From contig JAEXFI010000035.1 of the NCBI GenBank assembly GCA_023400235.1, positions 62,001 through 126,000 on the forward strand: a stretch of 64,000 nt of DNA. Reading direction: 5' to 3'. Below are positions 8,402 through 17,695 of the stretch, piece after piece. Source of the stretch: Bacillota bacterium. GTDB lineage: Bacteria > Bacillota > Clostridia > Acetivibrionales > DSM-1351. A program made the position numbers and the translations under genes. Every line of letters begins with the position of its first letter. Position 1 is the stretch's first letter. The notes beneath the pieces were generated by a model. The model was not told the DNA's origin. It searched no databases and worked only from the letters and a program-made list of their open reading frames with translations.

Positions 8402-9391
8402 ATGGACGAAAAGGAAATCACAGGTATAGTAGATATTATAAAGACAGTTGAAAATGAGGTAGGTAAGGCCATTATAGGCCAGAAGGATATTATCCGTCAG
8501 GTGCTTATAGCTGTATTCACCGGAGGAAACGTGCTCCTGGAAGGCTCACCTGGGCTTGGCAAGACCCAGCTTGTAAAAACTCTCGCAAAGGTTCTGGATT
8601 TATCCTTTTCCAGGGTACAGTTTACCCCTGATCTAATGCCGGCGGATGTGGCAGGCACAAACATAATAATGAAGGATGAAAAGGGCAACAGCAAATTCGA
8701 ATTTCAAAAAGGCCCTGTATTTGCCCACCTGGTACTGGCAGATGAAATAAACAGAGCCACTCCCAAAACCCAGTCTGCACTGCTGGAAGCCATGCAGGAG
8801 CACACTGTCACAGTGGGAAACGGAACCTACCATCTGGAGGAGCCTTTTATGGTGCTGGCAACCCAGAATCCCCTTGAAAATGAAGGCACATATCCTTTGC
8901 CGGAAGCTCAGCTGGACAGATTCCTGTTTAAGCTTATGGTGCCTTATCCAAATCTGGAGGAGCTTAAGGGCATAATTGGTGTTACGGTAAACAACCAGGC
9001 CACGGAGCTGCAGAAGATAATAAACAGGTCGCAGATACTTGAAATAAGAGATATGCTAAAGCAGGTTCCAATGTCCAAGCTGGTGGAGGAATACGCTCTC
9101 AAGGTGGTGCTTGCCACCCATTCAGACTATGAAAAAGCTCCTGAACTATCCAAAAGATATATCAGATACGGGGCAAGCCCCAGAGCCGCACAGGCTATTA
9201 TTTCCACAGCGCGAGTGAGGGCGGTGATGGAAGGCAGATATAACGTATCCTTTGACGATATCAGATATGTAGCTCCTTCTGCCTTGCGCCACAGGTTCTT
9301 TATGAATTTTGATGCTGTGGCGGATGGAATTACTGCTGAAAAAATAATTGACGACATACTTGCAAGCCAGTTGGATTCGGTTCAGGTTTAA
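8402..9391 (+). CDS. MoxR-family AAA+ ATPase
   Basis: A 329-residue MoxR-type AAA+ ATPase, a chaperone-like class that usually acts on VWA-domain partners. Walker A is GSPGLGKTQ, Walker B is LVLADEINRA, and LATQNPLENEGTYPLPEAQLD is the highly conserved sensor and post-sensor region. The C-terminal lid domain contains YGASPRAAQAI. I choose ATG 8402 because GGGAGA stands 5 bases upstream; the in-frame ATG at 8390 would place that site inside the gene. The neighbours DUF58 and two VWA proteins are the standard MoxR partners, so a role in assembling or activating the VWA complex is likely. Confidence 0.95.
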   Translation: MDEKEITGIVDIIKTVENEVGKAIIGQKDIIRQVLIAVFTGGNVLLEGSPGLGKTQLVKTLAKVLDLSFSRVQFTPDLMPADVAGTNIIMKDEKGNSKFEFQKGPVFAHLVLADEINRATPKTQSALLEAMQEHTVTVGNGTYHLEEPFMVLATQNPLENEGTYPLPEAQLDRFLFKLMVPYPNLEELKGIIGVTVNNQATELQKIINRSQILEIRDMLKQVPMSKLVEEYALKVVLATHSDYEKAPELSKRYIRYGASPRAAQAIISTARVRAVMEGRYNVSFDDIRYVAPSALRHRFFMNFDAVADGITAEKIIDDILASQLDSVQV

Positions 9392-9433
9392 GGCAGGACC
9401 AAATTTGTGCAGGAAGGCTGAAGGATACTTGCT

Positions 9434-10306
9434 ATGATGGAAAAAGTGTTTGACGAGGATTTTTACAGAAAGCTTGAAAGCATATCCATAAAGGCTCGCA
9501 TGACCTTGACGGACGGTGCCGCAGGCGGAAGAAAGTCAAAGGCCAAGGGCAGTTCTGTGGAATTTTCAGATTTTAGAGAATATACACCTGGAGATGATTT
9601 CAGAAGGGTGGACTGGAATGCCTTTGGACGTTTTGACAAATTGTTTTTAAGGCTGTTCATGGAGGAAAGGGAGGCCCTGCTGAACATTTTTTGCGATTGC
9701 AGCAAGTCCATGGATTACGGCGAAAAAAGCAAAGCCGCCATGTGCTTGAGGATTGCCGGCATAATGACTTATCTGGCCCTGAACAATCTGGACAGGGTAT
9801 GTCTTAACAGAGTGACGGAAAGGAGCCTTGTTCCCTCTCCTTCTTTTATGGGCAAAAGCTCTTTCCAAAGAGCCCTTCAGTTTCTTGAGGCAGGCAGCTT
9901 TACAGGTAATACGGACCTTGCTGCAAGCGTAAAAAGAAAGGATCTGAAAAGCAGAGGAATTTCTGTGGTCATATCCGACTTTTTTACCTCCGGTTCCATT
10001 GATGAAGTGATAAAATACCTGGCTTTTAAAAAGCAGCAGATAGTTTTGATACAGGTACTGAGCGAAGATGAGATAAATCCTCAATTAGGCGGACAGGTCA
10101 GGCTGGTGGACAGTGAGACCGCCGAGGAGATGAATCTGACCATAACTCCAAAATTGTTAAACATCTATAGTCAGAAACTGAAGACACTGCAAAGCGGAAT
10201 AAAAACCTCCGCGAAAAAGTACGGAGGAGTGTTTTTTCAGTTATCAACCTCAGACAGCCTGGAGAAAATCGTATTTGAGGATTTTACCAGGGAGGGCATA
10301 GTTTGA
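9434..10306 (+). CDS. DUF58 domain protein
   Basis: A 290-residue soluble protein of the DUF58 family, almost always encoded next to MoxR. The hallmark is residues about 45-75: EFSDFREYTPGDDFRRVDWNAFGR is the family signature region, seen here in full. A VWA-like fold follows (LLNIFCDCSKSMDYG, where CSKSM stands in the MIDAS position), and a second acidic strand ISVVISDFFTSGS. There is no signal peptide or membrane segment. It lies 42 bases after moxR and 16 bases before the BatA-like gene. The family is thought to work with MoxR and VWA partners at the membrane, but the biochemical role is unknown. Confidence 0.93.
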   Translation: MMEKVFDEDFYRKLESISIKARMTLTDGAAGGRKSKAKGSSVEFSDFREYTPGDDFRRVDWNAFGRFDKLFLRLFMEEREALLNIFCDCSKSMDYGEKSKAAMCLRIAGIMTYLALNNLDRVCLNRVTERSLVPSPSFMGKSSFQRALQFLEAGSFTGNTDLAASVKRKDLKSRGISVVISDFFTSGSIDEVIKYLAFKKQQIVLIQVLSEDEINPQLGGQVRLVDSETAEEMNLTITPKLLNIYSQKLKTLQSGIKTSAKKYGGVFFQLSTSDSLEKIVFEDFTREGIV

Positions 10307-10322
10307 AAGGAATATTACCGGT

Positions 10323-12170
10323 ATGAGACTTATATCTCCAAACGGGTTATGGTTTTTAACCCTTATCCCGATTTTTGTTCTAATGTATATATTGAAGCAG
10401 AGATACGAAGAAACGCAGATATCAAGCCTGTATCTCTGGCAGCAGGTTGTAATGGATCTGGACGCCACCAGCCCGTTCCAGAGGCTGAAAAGGAATCTGC
10501 TGTTTTTTTTGCAGCTGCTGGTATTGCTCTTGTGCATTTTTGCACTTGCCAATCCTTTCATATGGTGGAAAAACGATAATTATCAAAATGTTGTCATGGT
10601 GGTTGACTCCTCCGGAAGCATGAGCGCCCTGGGAGAAAAGGATAATAAGCTGGAGGAGGCAAAGCAGAAAGCTGAGGACTTGATAAATTCCTTATCGGCA
10701 GGAACTAAGATGACGCTTATCTCTGCGGCTAAAAGCATAAAGGTGGAAGTCAGCGGCAGTACTGACAAAAAGGAGGTTCTGAGCAGGCTGAAGGGAATAG
10801 CGCCCACAAACAGTGCAGGCAGTCTGGAAGACACCTTTTCACTGGTGAAAGCTATCAGAGACCAGTACCAGAGCTGCAGAACCGTATATTTTACCGACCA
10901 AAGCCCTGACTTGAAGGAATTGGATGGAGAAGTGGCAGAGCTGGGACCTCAAAGGCCCAATGTGAGTCTGGACTATATAGCCGCCTCCAGAGGAGACCAG
11001 CAGCTCAAGGTTATGCTGCGGGTGACAAACCACGGAACTGCCGCCACAGATGCGGAATTATGCATTTATGGGGAAGAGAAACTAATTTCAATTAAAAACG
11101 AGGCTTTAAAAGCAGGTGAAACAAAAACAGTCTATTTTGATAATGTGCCTGCCGACAGTAAATATATTTACGGAGAATTATCAAAAGAAGACGGTCTTTT
11201 GGAGGATAACAGGGTATATACGGTTATCAGGCAAAAGGAGACCAAAAGGGTTTTGCTTTCTACGGGTCAGAATGTTTTCCTGGAAAAGGCGTTAAACACT
11301 TTAAAGGACATAGAGCTGTTCAAAACACTTCCTGATGAAAAAATTGAAGAAGGCTTTGATTTATATATTTTTGACGGAGAATACGCAGGTGACCTGCCTT
11401 CAAAGGGCAATATACTTTTTCTTGATCCTCAGAAAAGCAATGGCTTTTTTAAGACAGGAGAGCAGCTTATAGGCGGAAAAGCTGTCATAACTCCGCATTC
11501 TGTAACAAAATATATGAACAACAGTGATTTTGTAATATCAAAAATCAGCTCCCTGGAAATGCCTTACTGGGCAAGTCCGCTAATTACTGTGGGCGACAGG
11601 GAGGCAGCTTTTGCGGGAGAATTCAAGGGGCAAAAAATAGCTGCGTTGGGTTTTGACATTCACAACTCGGATTTCCCCTTAACGCTGGAATTCCCGATTT
11701 TTGTAAACAATCTGATTTCATATCTTATTGACAGGGATACTATGGCGGCTGCCCAGTACGTCTGTGGTCAGGAAATAGATATAACCCCTTTGCCGGAAGC
11801 TGAAAAAATATATGTTGAAACTCCGGACGGTCAGAGAACGGAATTAAGCTCTGAATATCCGGTTAAGCCCTTTGAACGTACCAGTCTTTCAGGAATATAT
11901 AATATAAGCCAGAAGGTGGAGGATAAGGAAATTGAGAAACTTATTGCGGTTAATTTTCCCGTGTCCGAAAGCGGCTTATACAATAATGCCGACTATGAAA
12001 ATTCAGGTGAGGATATCCGGCCGGCTGGCGCCACAGCCCGGGGCAGCGGACAGGAAAGCAATGGGGCCGTCCAGCGGGGAGGCATCAATCTTTTAAACCT
12101 GCTGCTGGCGGCTGCACTTATTCTGGCAATTGCCGAATGGGCAGCATACGTAAGGCAATACAGAGTATAG
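10323..12170 (+). CDS. BatA-like membrane protein with VWA domain
   Basis: A 615-residue protein. The N-terminus has the BatA-type anchor: a short membrane helix (LTLIPIFVLMYILKQRY) and a second one near residues 60-80 (LLFFLQLLVLLLCIFALANPF). A von Willebrand A domain follows at about 88-235 with an intact metal-site motif VVDSSGSMS (DxSxS). A large beta-rich central part and a C-terminal membrane helix (LLNLLLAAALILAIAEW) complete it. The VWA domain should lie outside the cell and bind a divalent metal. It follows the DUF58 gene by 16 bases and belongs to the same operon. Confidence 0.92.
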   Translation: MRLISPNGLWFLTLIPIFVLMYILKQRYEETQISSLYLWQQVVMDLDATSPFQRLKRNLLFFLQLLVLLLCIFALANPFIWWKNDNYQNVVMVVDSSGSMSALGEKDNKLEEAKQKAEDLINSLSAGTKMTLISAAKSIKVEVSGSTDKKEVLSRLKGIAPTNSAGSLEDTFSLVKAIRDQYQSCRTVYFTDQSPDLKELDGEVAELGPQRPNVSLDYIAASRGDQQLKVMLRVTNHGTAATDAELCIYGEEKLISIKNEALKAGETKTVYFDNVPADSKYIYGELSKEDGLLEDNRVYTVIRQKETKRVLLSTGQNVFLEKALNTLKDIELFKTLPDEKIEEGFDLYIFDGEYAGDLPSKGNILFLDPQKSNGFFKTGEQLIGGKAVITPHSVTKYMNNSDFVISKISSLEMPYWASPLITVGDREAAFAGEFKGQKIAALGFDIHNSDFPLTLEFPIFVNNLISYLIDRDTMAAAQYVCGQEIDITPLPEAEKIYVETPDGQRTELSSEYPVKPFERTSLSGIYNISQKVEDKEIEKLIAVNFPVSESGLYNNADYENSGEDIRPAGATARGSGQESNGAVQRGGINLLNLLLAAALILAIAEWAAYVRQYRV

Positions 12171-12260
12171 TCAGCTGCGAAAGTTTACAGCCTGAAGGAA
12201 GTTTACAGGCGCATTATACAGTAGAAGATATTTAGCAGCCTTATTAGAAAGGATATAGTT

Positions 12261-15119
12261 ATGGGCCTGAGCTTTGAAAGACCGTATTTGCTGGTTTTGA
12301 TTCCGGTGCTGTTGGGACTGGTCATATTATCAACCAGATGGTTAAAACGAATAAACAGAAATAAAAAGACCTGGATAACAGTCTTAAGGTGTGCAGTGCT
12401 GGCATTGCTCATTCTGGCCTTAAGCGGCACCAATCTCACCTGGAAGCTGGATAATGTAGCAACTCTTTTTCTTATAGATGGGTCGGATTCAACACTTTCC
12501 GGCAGGAGCCAGATGGAACAGTTCATAAGGGAGGCCTATAAGCTCAAAGGACCAAAGGACCAGCTGGGGGTAATATCCTTCGGCGACAATGCACAGGTTG
12601 AGAGCTTTGTCAGCGACGAGGCCGGTTTTTCCAAAATTGAAGGTCGGATCAACGGTAATTACACAAATATTGAAAATGCACTTGCCACCTCCCTTTCACT
12701 TTTACCAGGTAACAGCAACAAGAGAGTGGTGCTGCTTTCGGACGGAGAGGAAAATTCAGGGAGTGCTGCCAGAATAGCCCTGTCCTTGCAACAGCAGGAC
12801 ATTGACTTCAAATATTACAAGGTGGAAAAAAGCTCCGGGGAGGAAGCCCTGGTTGAAAAAATAGAAGTACCTGAAAGATTGGCTCTGGACGAGGAGTTTA
12901 ATCTGGTTGTCACAATAAACAGCACAGCAGTTCAGCAGGCAAAATTAACACTTGTCAGCGACAGAACCAAGTTGTCGGAGCAGACGGTGCAGCTTCAGAA
13001 GGGCACCAACAAGTTTGTATTCAGAGACAAAGCGGTATCGGGCGGGTTTAAAAGCTACAATGTGCTAATTGAGCCGGAAAAAGACAGCCTGCCTCAGAAT
13101 AACGAGGCCTCCGCTTTTACAAACATAGTGGCAAAGCCCAAAATACTCGTGCTTGAGGATCAGAAGGGGGAGGCGGATGAACTGATAAAAATGCTCAAGG
13201 CCTCTTCCATGGACTATACTCTTTTGAATGCAAAAGCAGCTCCGGGGAATATTCAGGACATGAACGCCTATAAAACCATCATTACCTGCAATGTTCAGAT
13301 AGATAACCTGAACATGGGCTTTAAAAATTCCCTGGAGAGCTATGTAAAGGATTTCGGAGGGGGCTTTATTGCCACAGGTGGTGATAATTCCTTTGCACTG
13401 GGGGGCTATTCCAAAACTCCCCTGGAAAAGGTTCTGCCGGTATACATGGACATGCGCGGCAAGAAGGAGGCTCCCAAGATGGCGCTGGCGCTCATAATCG
13501 ACAAATCGGGCAGCATGACCGAAGGGGTAGCCGGCATAAGCAAGGTGGATATGGCAAAAGAAGGTGCTATAAGGAGCCTTGAATCCTTAAGGGTGGGTAA
13601 GGATGAAATCGGCGTGCTCTCTCTGGACGGAGCCTATAGCTGGGTTGTAAAAAGACAGGTGATAAATGACCCCAAGGCCATTGAGGAGGATATAGGCTCT
13701 ATTCGCGCAGACGGAGGCACCAGTATAATACCTTCACTCAAGGCAGCATATGAATCCTTAAAGGAAAGTGACGCAAAGATAAAGCATATTATTTTGCTTA
13801 CAGACGGTCTGGCTGAAAGGGTGGGTTATGACAGCCTGCTTAAGGATATCAACAAAGAGAGCATTACTGTGTCCACCGTGGCAGTGGGACAAGATTCAGA
13901 TAAATCTCTGCTGTCCATGATAGCCAACAGCTGCGGCGGAAGGTTTTATGTTACCGATGCTTATACAAACATACCCTCCATATTTACTAAGGAAACCTTC
14001 ATGGCTGCCAGAACCTATCTGAACAATCGGGAGTTCACTCCTGTTATAAATTATGAGCATTCCGTACTCAAGGGAGTGGCGGAAGGCGGATTGCCGTCAC
14101 TGCTGGGCTACGTGGGCGCATCTCAGAAGGAAACGGCCAGAGTTGTGCTGAGAAGCGATGAGGAGGATCCTATTCTGACGGTCTGGCAATATGGGCTTGG
14201 AAAGGCGGTGGCCTGGAATTCCGATGTTTCAGGCAAATGGAATTCAAATTATGTTCCCTGGGAAAAGAATATGAAGCTGTGGCAGAACATAATTAATTTT
14301 ACGGTGGAAAACTACAATAATGAGAATGCTTCTCTGGAAATATCCCAGCAGGGCTCCAAGGCAACCGTGACCCTGAAGAACAAGACTGCGGACAATGAAT
14401 TGAACACGAAAGCAACCGTACTTACTCCCTCTGGAGAGACTGTGGAGGCACTGCTAAATCCTGTGGCTCCGGGAGAATATTCCGGCTCCTTTGATATAAA
14501 GGAAAAAGGGGTTTATATGGTAAGCGGGAAGCAGGAGAAAAATGGAGAGCTGATAAATGCGTTGATGCAGGGCCACGCTGTCCAATACTCTCCCGAATAT
14601 AAAATAAACAGCGGTGACAATATGGAAAAGCTGACGGCTGAGGTGGGCGGAAAACTTATAAAGGAGCCCAGGGAGGTCTTTGATGGGAGCATAAGGCATA
14701 AGACAGGACAGAGAGATCTGACTGCATACCTCATATCCATATTCCTGATTTTATTCATGCTGGACATCGCTTTAAGGAGACTAAACCTCAATGCAAACAA
14801 GCTGCGCGCTGTTGCGGTAAAGCTGGGCGGCAGGCTCTATCCGGGCAGAGGCCGGAAGTCTGTTCAAAAAGCTCAAAGCAAAACAGCAGGTAGAGCTTAT
14901 AATAATGAGCCGGATTTAAGGCGGACCAATGGTCAGGAAAATTCAAAACCTCCAAGTCCGTCGGGAAGCTATGAGAATATTGACCGCTATTCGGAAGCGG
15001 TGACAGAAGAGGCGCATAAAAAAGCTGAGCCGCCTACGTCCGAACCCGGCAGGACAGGGCCTCGGCAGGCTGATACTTTAGATACCTCACAACTGCTGAA
15101 AAGGAAAAAATTTAAATAA
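12261..15119 (+). CDS. Large membrane protein with two VWA domains and a GATase-like domain
   Basis: A 952-residue protein and the last gene of the operon. Two membrane helices stand at the N-terminus (about 8-22 and 40-55). The first VWA-like domain carries LIDGSDST near residue 75, and the second carries LIIDKSGSMTEG near residue 415; both keep DxSxS. Between them is a glutamine-amidotransferase-like region (GGGFIATGGDNSFALGGY). A membrane helix (LTAYLISIFLILFMLDIAL) lies near residue 815-833. The last 120 residues are polar, rich in Lys, Ser, Pro and Glu, and probably cytoplasmic. The architecture matches large clostridial VWA proteins found beside MoxR/BatA. The function is unknown. Confidence 0.92.
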   Translation: MGLSFERPYLLVLIPVLLGLVILSTRWLKRINRNKKTWITVLRCAVLALLILALSGTNLTWKLDNVATLFLIDGSDSTLSGRSQMEQFIREAYKLKGPKDQLGVISFGDNAQVESFVSDEAGFSKIEGRINGNYTNIENALATSLSLLPGNSNKRVVLLSDGEENSGSAARIALSLQQQDIDFKYYKVEKSSGEEALVEKIEVPERLALDEEFNLVVTINSTAVQQAKLTLVSDRTKLSEQTVQLQKGTNKFVFRDKAVSGGFKSYNVLIEPEKDSLPQNNEASAFTNIVAKPKILVLEDQKGEADELIKMLKASSMDYTLLNAKAAPGNIQDMNAYKTIITCNVQIDNLNMGFKNSLESYVKDFGGGFIATGGDNSFALGGYSKTPLEKVLPVYMDMRGKKEAPKMALALIIDKSGSMTEGVAGISKVDMAKEGAIRSLESLRVGKDEIGVLSLDGAYSWVVKRQVINDPKAIEEDIGSIRADGGTSIIPSLKAAYESLKESDAKIKHIILLTDGLAERVGYDSLLKDINKESITVSTVAVGQDSDKSLLSMIANSCGGRFYVTDAYTNIPSIFTKETFMAARTYLNNREFTPVINYEHSVLKGVAEGGLPSLLGYVGASQKETARVVLRSDEEDPILTVWQYGLGKAVAWNSDVSGKWNSNYVPWEKNMKLWQNIINFTVENYNNENASLEISQQGSKATVTLKNKTADNELNTKATVLTPSGETVEALLNPVAPGEYSGSFDIKEKGVYMVSGKQEKNGELINALMQGHAVQYSPEYKINSGDNMEKLTAEVGGKLIKEPREVFDGSIRHKTGQRDLTAYLISIFLILFMLDIALRRLNLNANKLRAVAVKLGGRLYPGRGRKSVQKAQSKTAGRAYNNEPDLRRTNGQENSKPPSPSGSYENIDRYSEAVTEEAHKKAEPPTSEPGRTGPRQADTLDTSQLLKRKKFK

Positions 15120-15159
15120 ATATTTTAATTTCGATGAATTGACATAATGGCGAATTTTG

Positions 15160-15188
15160 TTGAAACATATCCAAAATAATACTATAAT
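15160..15188 (+). promoter_or_regulatory. Sigma-A type promoter for the protease/esterase genes
   Basis: TTGAAA at 15160-15165 and TATAAT at 15183-15188 are separated by 17 bases. The start of transcription would be near 15195. A short GC-rich hairpin (GCCG and CGGC arms, about 15202-15221) lies in the leader before the start codon at 15286. Confidence 0.75.
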
Positions 15189-15285
15189 AGGATAATATTC
15201 ATGCCGTCTGTTGGGGCGGCATATATGTGAATACAGGTTCAATCAATAATATTAGATTATCACATTCCAATGACCGGAGGACATT

Positions 15286-17682
15286 ATGCATTCAAAAAAA
15301 ACCAAGTATGTCGTACTGCTTATGCTTTTTGCTTTCACAATAATTTTTTCAACCTGCGCAAATGCTGCAGCGCCATCCATAAAGGTGGTATTCAGGGGCG
15401 AGCCTCTGACTCTGGGTACTGCCCCGGTTTCAAGCTCAGGAGTTATCATGGCTCCAATGAATTCCATTCTGGACAGCCTGGAGACAGTTTACGACTTTAA
15501 TACCAAGACCAAAACAATAACGGTGTCAAAGGGAGGAAAGAGTCTGCAGATGACCCAGGGCAGCACAAAAGGGCTTTTGAACGGAAAGGCCGTTAAGCTG
15601 CCCAAGGCTCCGGGGTTAATAGGCAAGCAAATGTTTGTACCCTTTGAATTTGTGTGTAATTCCCTGGGTTTTGATTTTAACTGGAACAAGAGTAACAACA
15701 CTGTAAGCATGTCCTTAAAAAATCCCGAAAAGGGAGGTAACACCTCAGGTAACATATCAAACTCCGGCTATGCGGCTCCGGCAGGAGAATGGTCCTACGT
15801 TTCCCTTGATAACAGCGGACTTTATAAAATTAAAAATGATGACAGTCAGAGAATAAAGCTTTTGGAACCTACTGTAAGCTGCTTGAACATATATGGAGAT
15901 TGGATATATTATGTAAATGATTATTACGCTTCTGAAGAGGAAAAGCAGCGGCTGTATAGGGTAAAAGCTGACGGGAGCTCAAAAACCAAGCTGTTGACAG
16001 ATAAAATATCTTATCTCAGTTTATGGGGAGAATGGCTGTATTACATAAATGAAAGTGACAACAACAGGCCTTACAAAATGAGAGTGGACGGAAAGGGCAA
16101 AAAGAAGCTCAGCAATGACAAAATCTCAGGCATGATTGTTGAGGATGGCTGGATATATTATCAGAAGACCAGCGACAAAAACCTGTATAAAATGCGAACC
16201 GGAGGAACTGATGTCAAAATACTGGCAGATGACGCCGCAACCGATTCAATTATGGTTAAAGTTGAAAACAGGATATATTATGAGGCATATTCAGACGGGA
16301 AAAACACCATCAATAAGGTTGACCTGGACGGCAGGAACAAAAGCTCAATAATTCAGGCCCGGGTCAATGCCATGAACTATGTGGGAAAAAGCATATATTA
16401 TTCGGATTTCTCCGGGAATCTGTACAGACTGGATGAAAATCAGCGCATCAGGACAAAAATCGGATACTCCATGGGGGAGTATCTCAACCAGTCCAATGAC
16501 TGGCTGTATTATACCATCTTTTCAGAGGATTACGAAGGCTTGAATACTGAGTACAGGTTAAGGGCAGACGGACTGATTAAACAGAGGTTCGAATCGGAAG
16601 GCAATACTGTTGAAGTACTCAATCTCACAGACTCCGGCAAATTGCCGGAATATGTCCCAGGGAGCCTGGCGGCACCAAATCCTGAAACCGGGCTTTTAAC
16701 TGCAAAGGAAATCGCCAGGCAGAAATCTGCGGTGGTGCATGTTAAAATATTTGATGACAAGGGTGGTTTGATTGCCTCGGGCAGCGGCTTTAATATTCAG
16801 GAGAATGGGGTAATAGCTACTAATTTCCATGTCATAAGCGGTGCAGCCAACATAAAATGTACATTTGACAATAATTCCACTTATGAAGTTGACTATGTGC
16901 TTAACTATAACGAGATGAAGGACATAGCCCTGCTGCACCTGAAGGATGGGAAGAACTTGCCTGTCCTCAGGCTTTCAGATTCTGACGGGATCGAACTGGC
17001 GGAAGATGTGCTGGCAATCGGCAACCCCATGGAGCTTCAAAATACCGTATCCGACGGTATTGTCAGCGGAAAGAGAAAGTTCTTTGGAATTGATTTCATA
17101 CAGACCACGGCTTCAATATCTCCCGGCAGCAGCGGAGGACCCCTCTTCAATATGAGCGGTAACGTTATAGGCATTACCTCCATGACTCTTTCAGGAGCAC
17201 AGAACATTAATTTTGCCATTCCCATAAATTATGTGAAGGAACTGTATAAGTATTCCATTCCCACAACCTTAGGCAGAGTAAACAACTATGACAATACACT
17301 GCAGGAATTCGAGAATAATAACAGTATCCTGACGGCTAACGGCTTTTCGCCGGACCATTCCATAAGCGGCAGTATTGGGGATGGGAAGGATACCGACTTT
17401 TTCAGGTTTTCGCTGGAAAAGTCCGCCACTGTTTCCTTCTTTGGACTTTTTGTCTCAGAGGACAGCACTTCGGCTGCTAAAGCTTTGAGCCTGACCTTGT
17501 TGGACCAGGAGGGCAAGGAACTTTCAAAAAGCACTCTTGCAGTTGAAGAGGGGGATTACAGTGTTCAGAAAATAACTGCAACCCTGTCCGCGGGAACTTA
17601 TTATATTTCCGTTAAGAAAAATTCTCTTGATAAGGCTGCATTAAATTTAGACAATTATTCAATTCTAACTGTAGCACACTAA
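15286..17682 (+). CDS. Exported HtrA-like serine protease with CuAO-N and DUF5050-type domains
   Basis: A 798-residue exported chimera. The signal peptide ends near residue 27 (ANA-AAPS). Residues about 30-150 match the copper-amine-oxidase N-terminal-like module (MAPMNSILDSLETVYDF, QMFVPFEFVCNSLGFDF). Residues about 165-450 hold repeated strands of the type GDWIYYVN...LYRVKADGSSKTKL, as in DUF5050 propeller-like domains. A trypsin-like S1C/HtrA domain follows with the triad His515 (NFHVISG), Asp546 (MKDIALLHL) and Ser616 (SPGSSGGPL). The C-terminal 110 residues look like a pre-peptidase C-terminal beta domain (DGKDTDFFRFSLEKS). No PDZ domain is seen. It has its own promoter, but the next gene starts only 13 bases after its stop. 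Likely role: cell-surface quality control or sensing; the target is unknown. Confidence 0.9.
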   Translation: MHSKKTKYVVLLMLFAFTIIFSTCANAAAPSIKVVFRGEPLTLGTAPVSSSGVIMAPMNSILDSLETVYDFNTKTKTITVSKGGKSLQMTQGSTKGLLNGKAVKLPKAPGLIGKQMFVPFEFVCNSLGFDFNWNKSNNTVSMSLKNPEKGGNTSGNISNSGYAAPAGEWSYVSLDNSGLYKIKNDDSQRIKLLEPTVSCLNIYGDWIYYVNDYYASEEEKQRLYRVKADGSSKTKLLTDKISYLSLWGEWLYYINESDNNRPYKMRVDGKGKKKLSNDKISGMIVEDGWIYYQKTSDKNLYKMRTGGTDVKILADDAATDSIMVKVENRIYYEAYSDGKNTINKVDLDGRNKSSIIQARVNAMNYVGKSIYYSDFSGNLYRLDENQRIRTKIGYSMGEYLNQSNDWLYYTIFSEDYEGLNTEYRLRADGLIKQRFESEGNTVEVLNLTDSGKLPEYVPGSLAAPNPETGLLTAKEIARQKSAVVHVKIFDDKGGLIASGSGFNIQENGVIATNFHVISGAANIKCTFDNNSTYEVDYVLNYNEMKDIALLHLKDGKNLPVLRLSDSDGIELAEDVLAIGNPMELQNTVSDGIVSGKRKFFGIDFIQTTASISPGSSGGPLFNMSGNVIGITSMTLSGAQNINFAIPINYVKELYKYSIPTTLGRVNNYDNTLQEFENNNSILTANGFSPDHSISGSIGDGKDTDFFRFSLEKSATVSFFGLFVSEDSTSAAKALSLTLLDQEGKELSKSTLAVEEGDYSVQKITATLSAGTYYISVKKNSLDKAALNLDNYSILTVAH

Positions 17683-17695
17683 AAATGAGGTTTAT

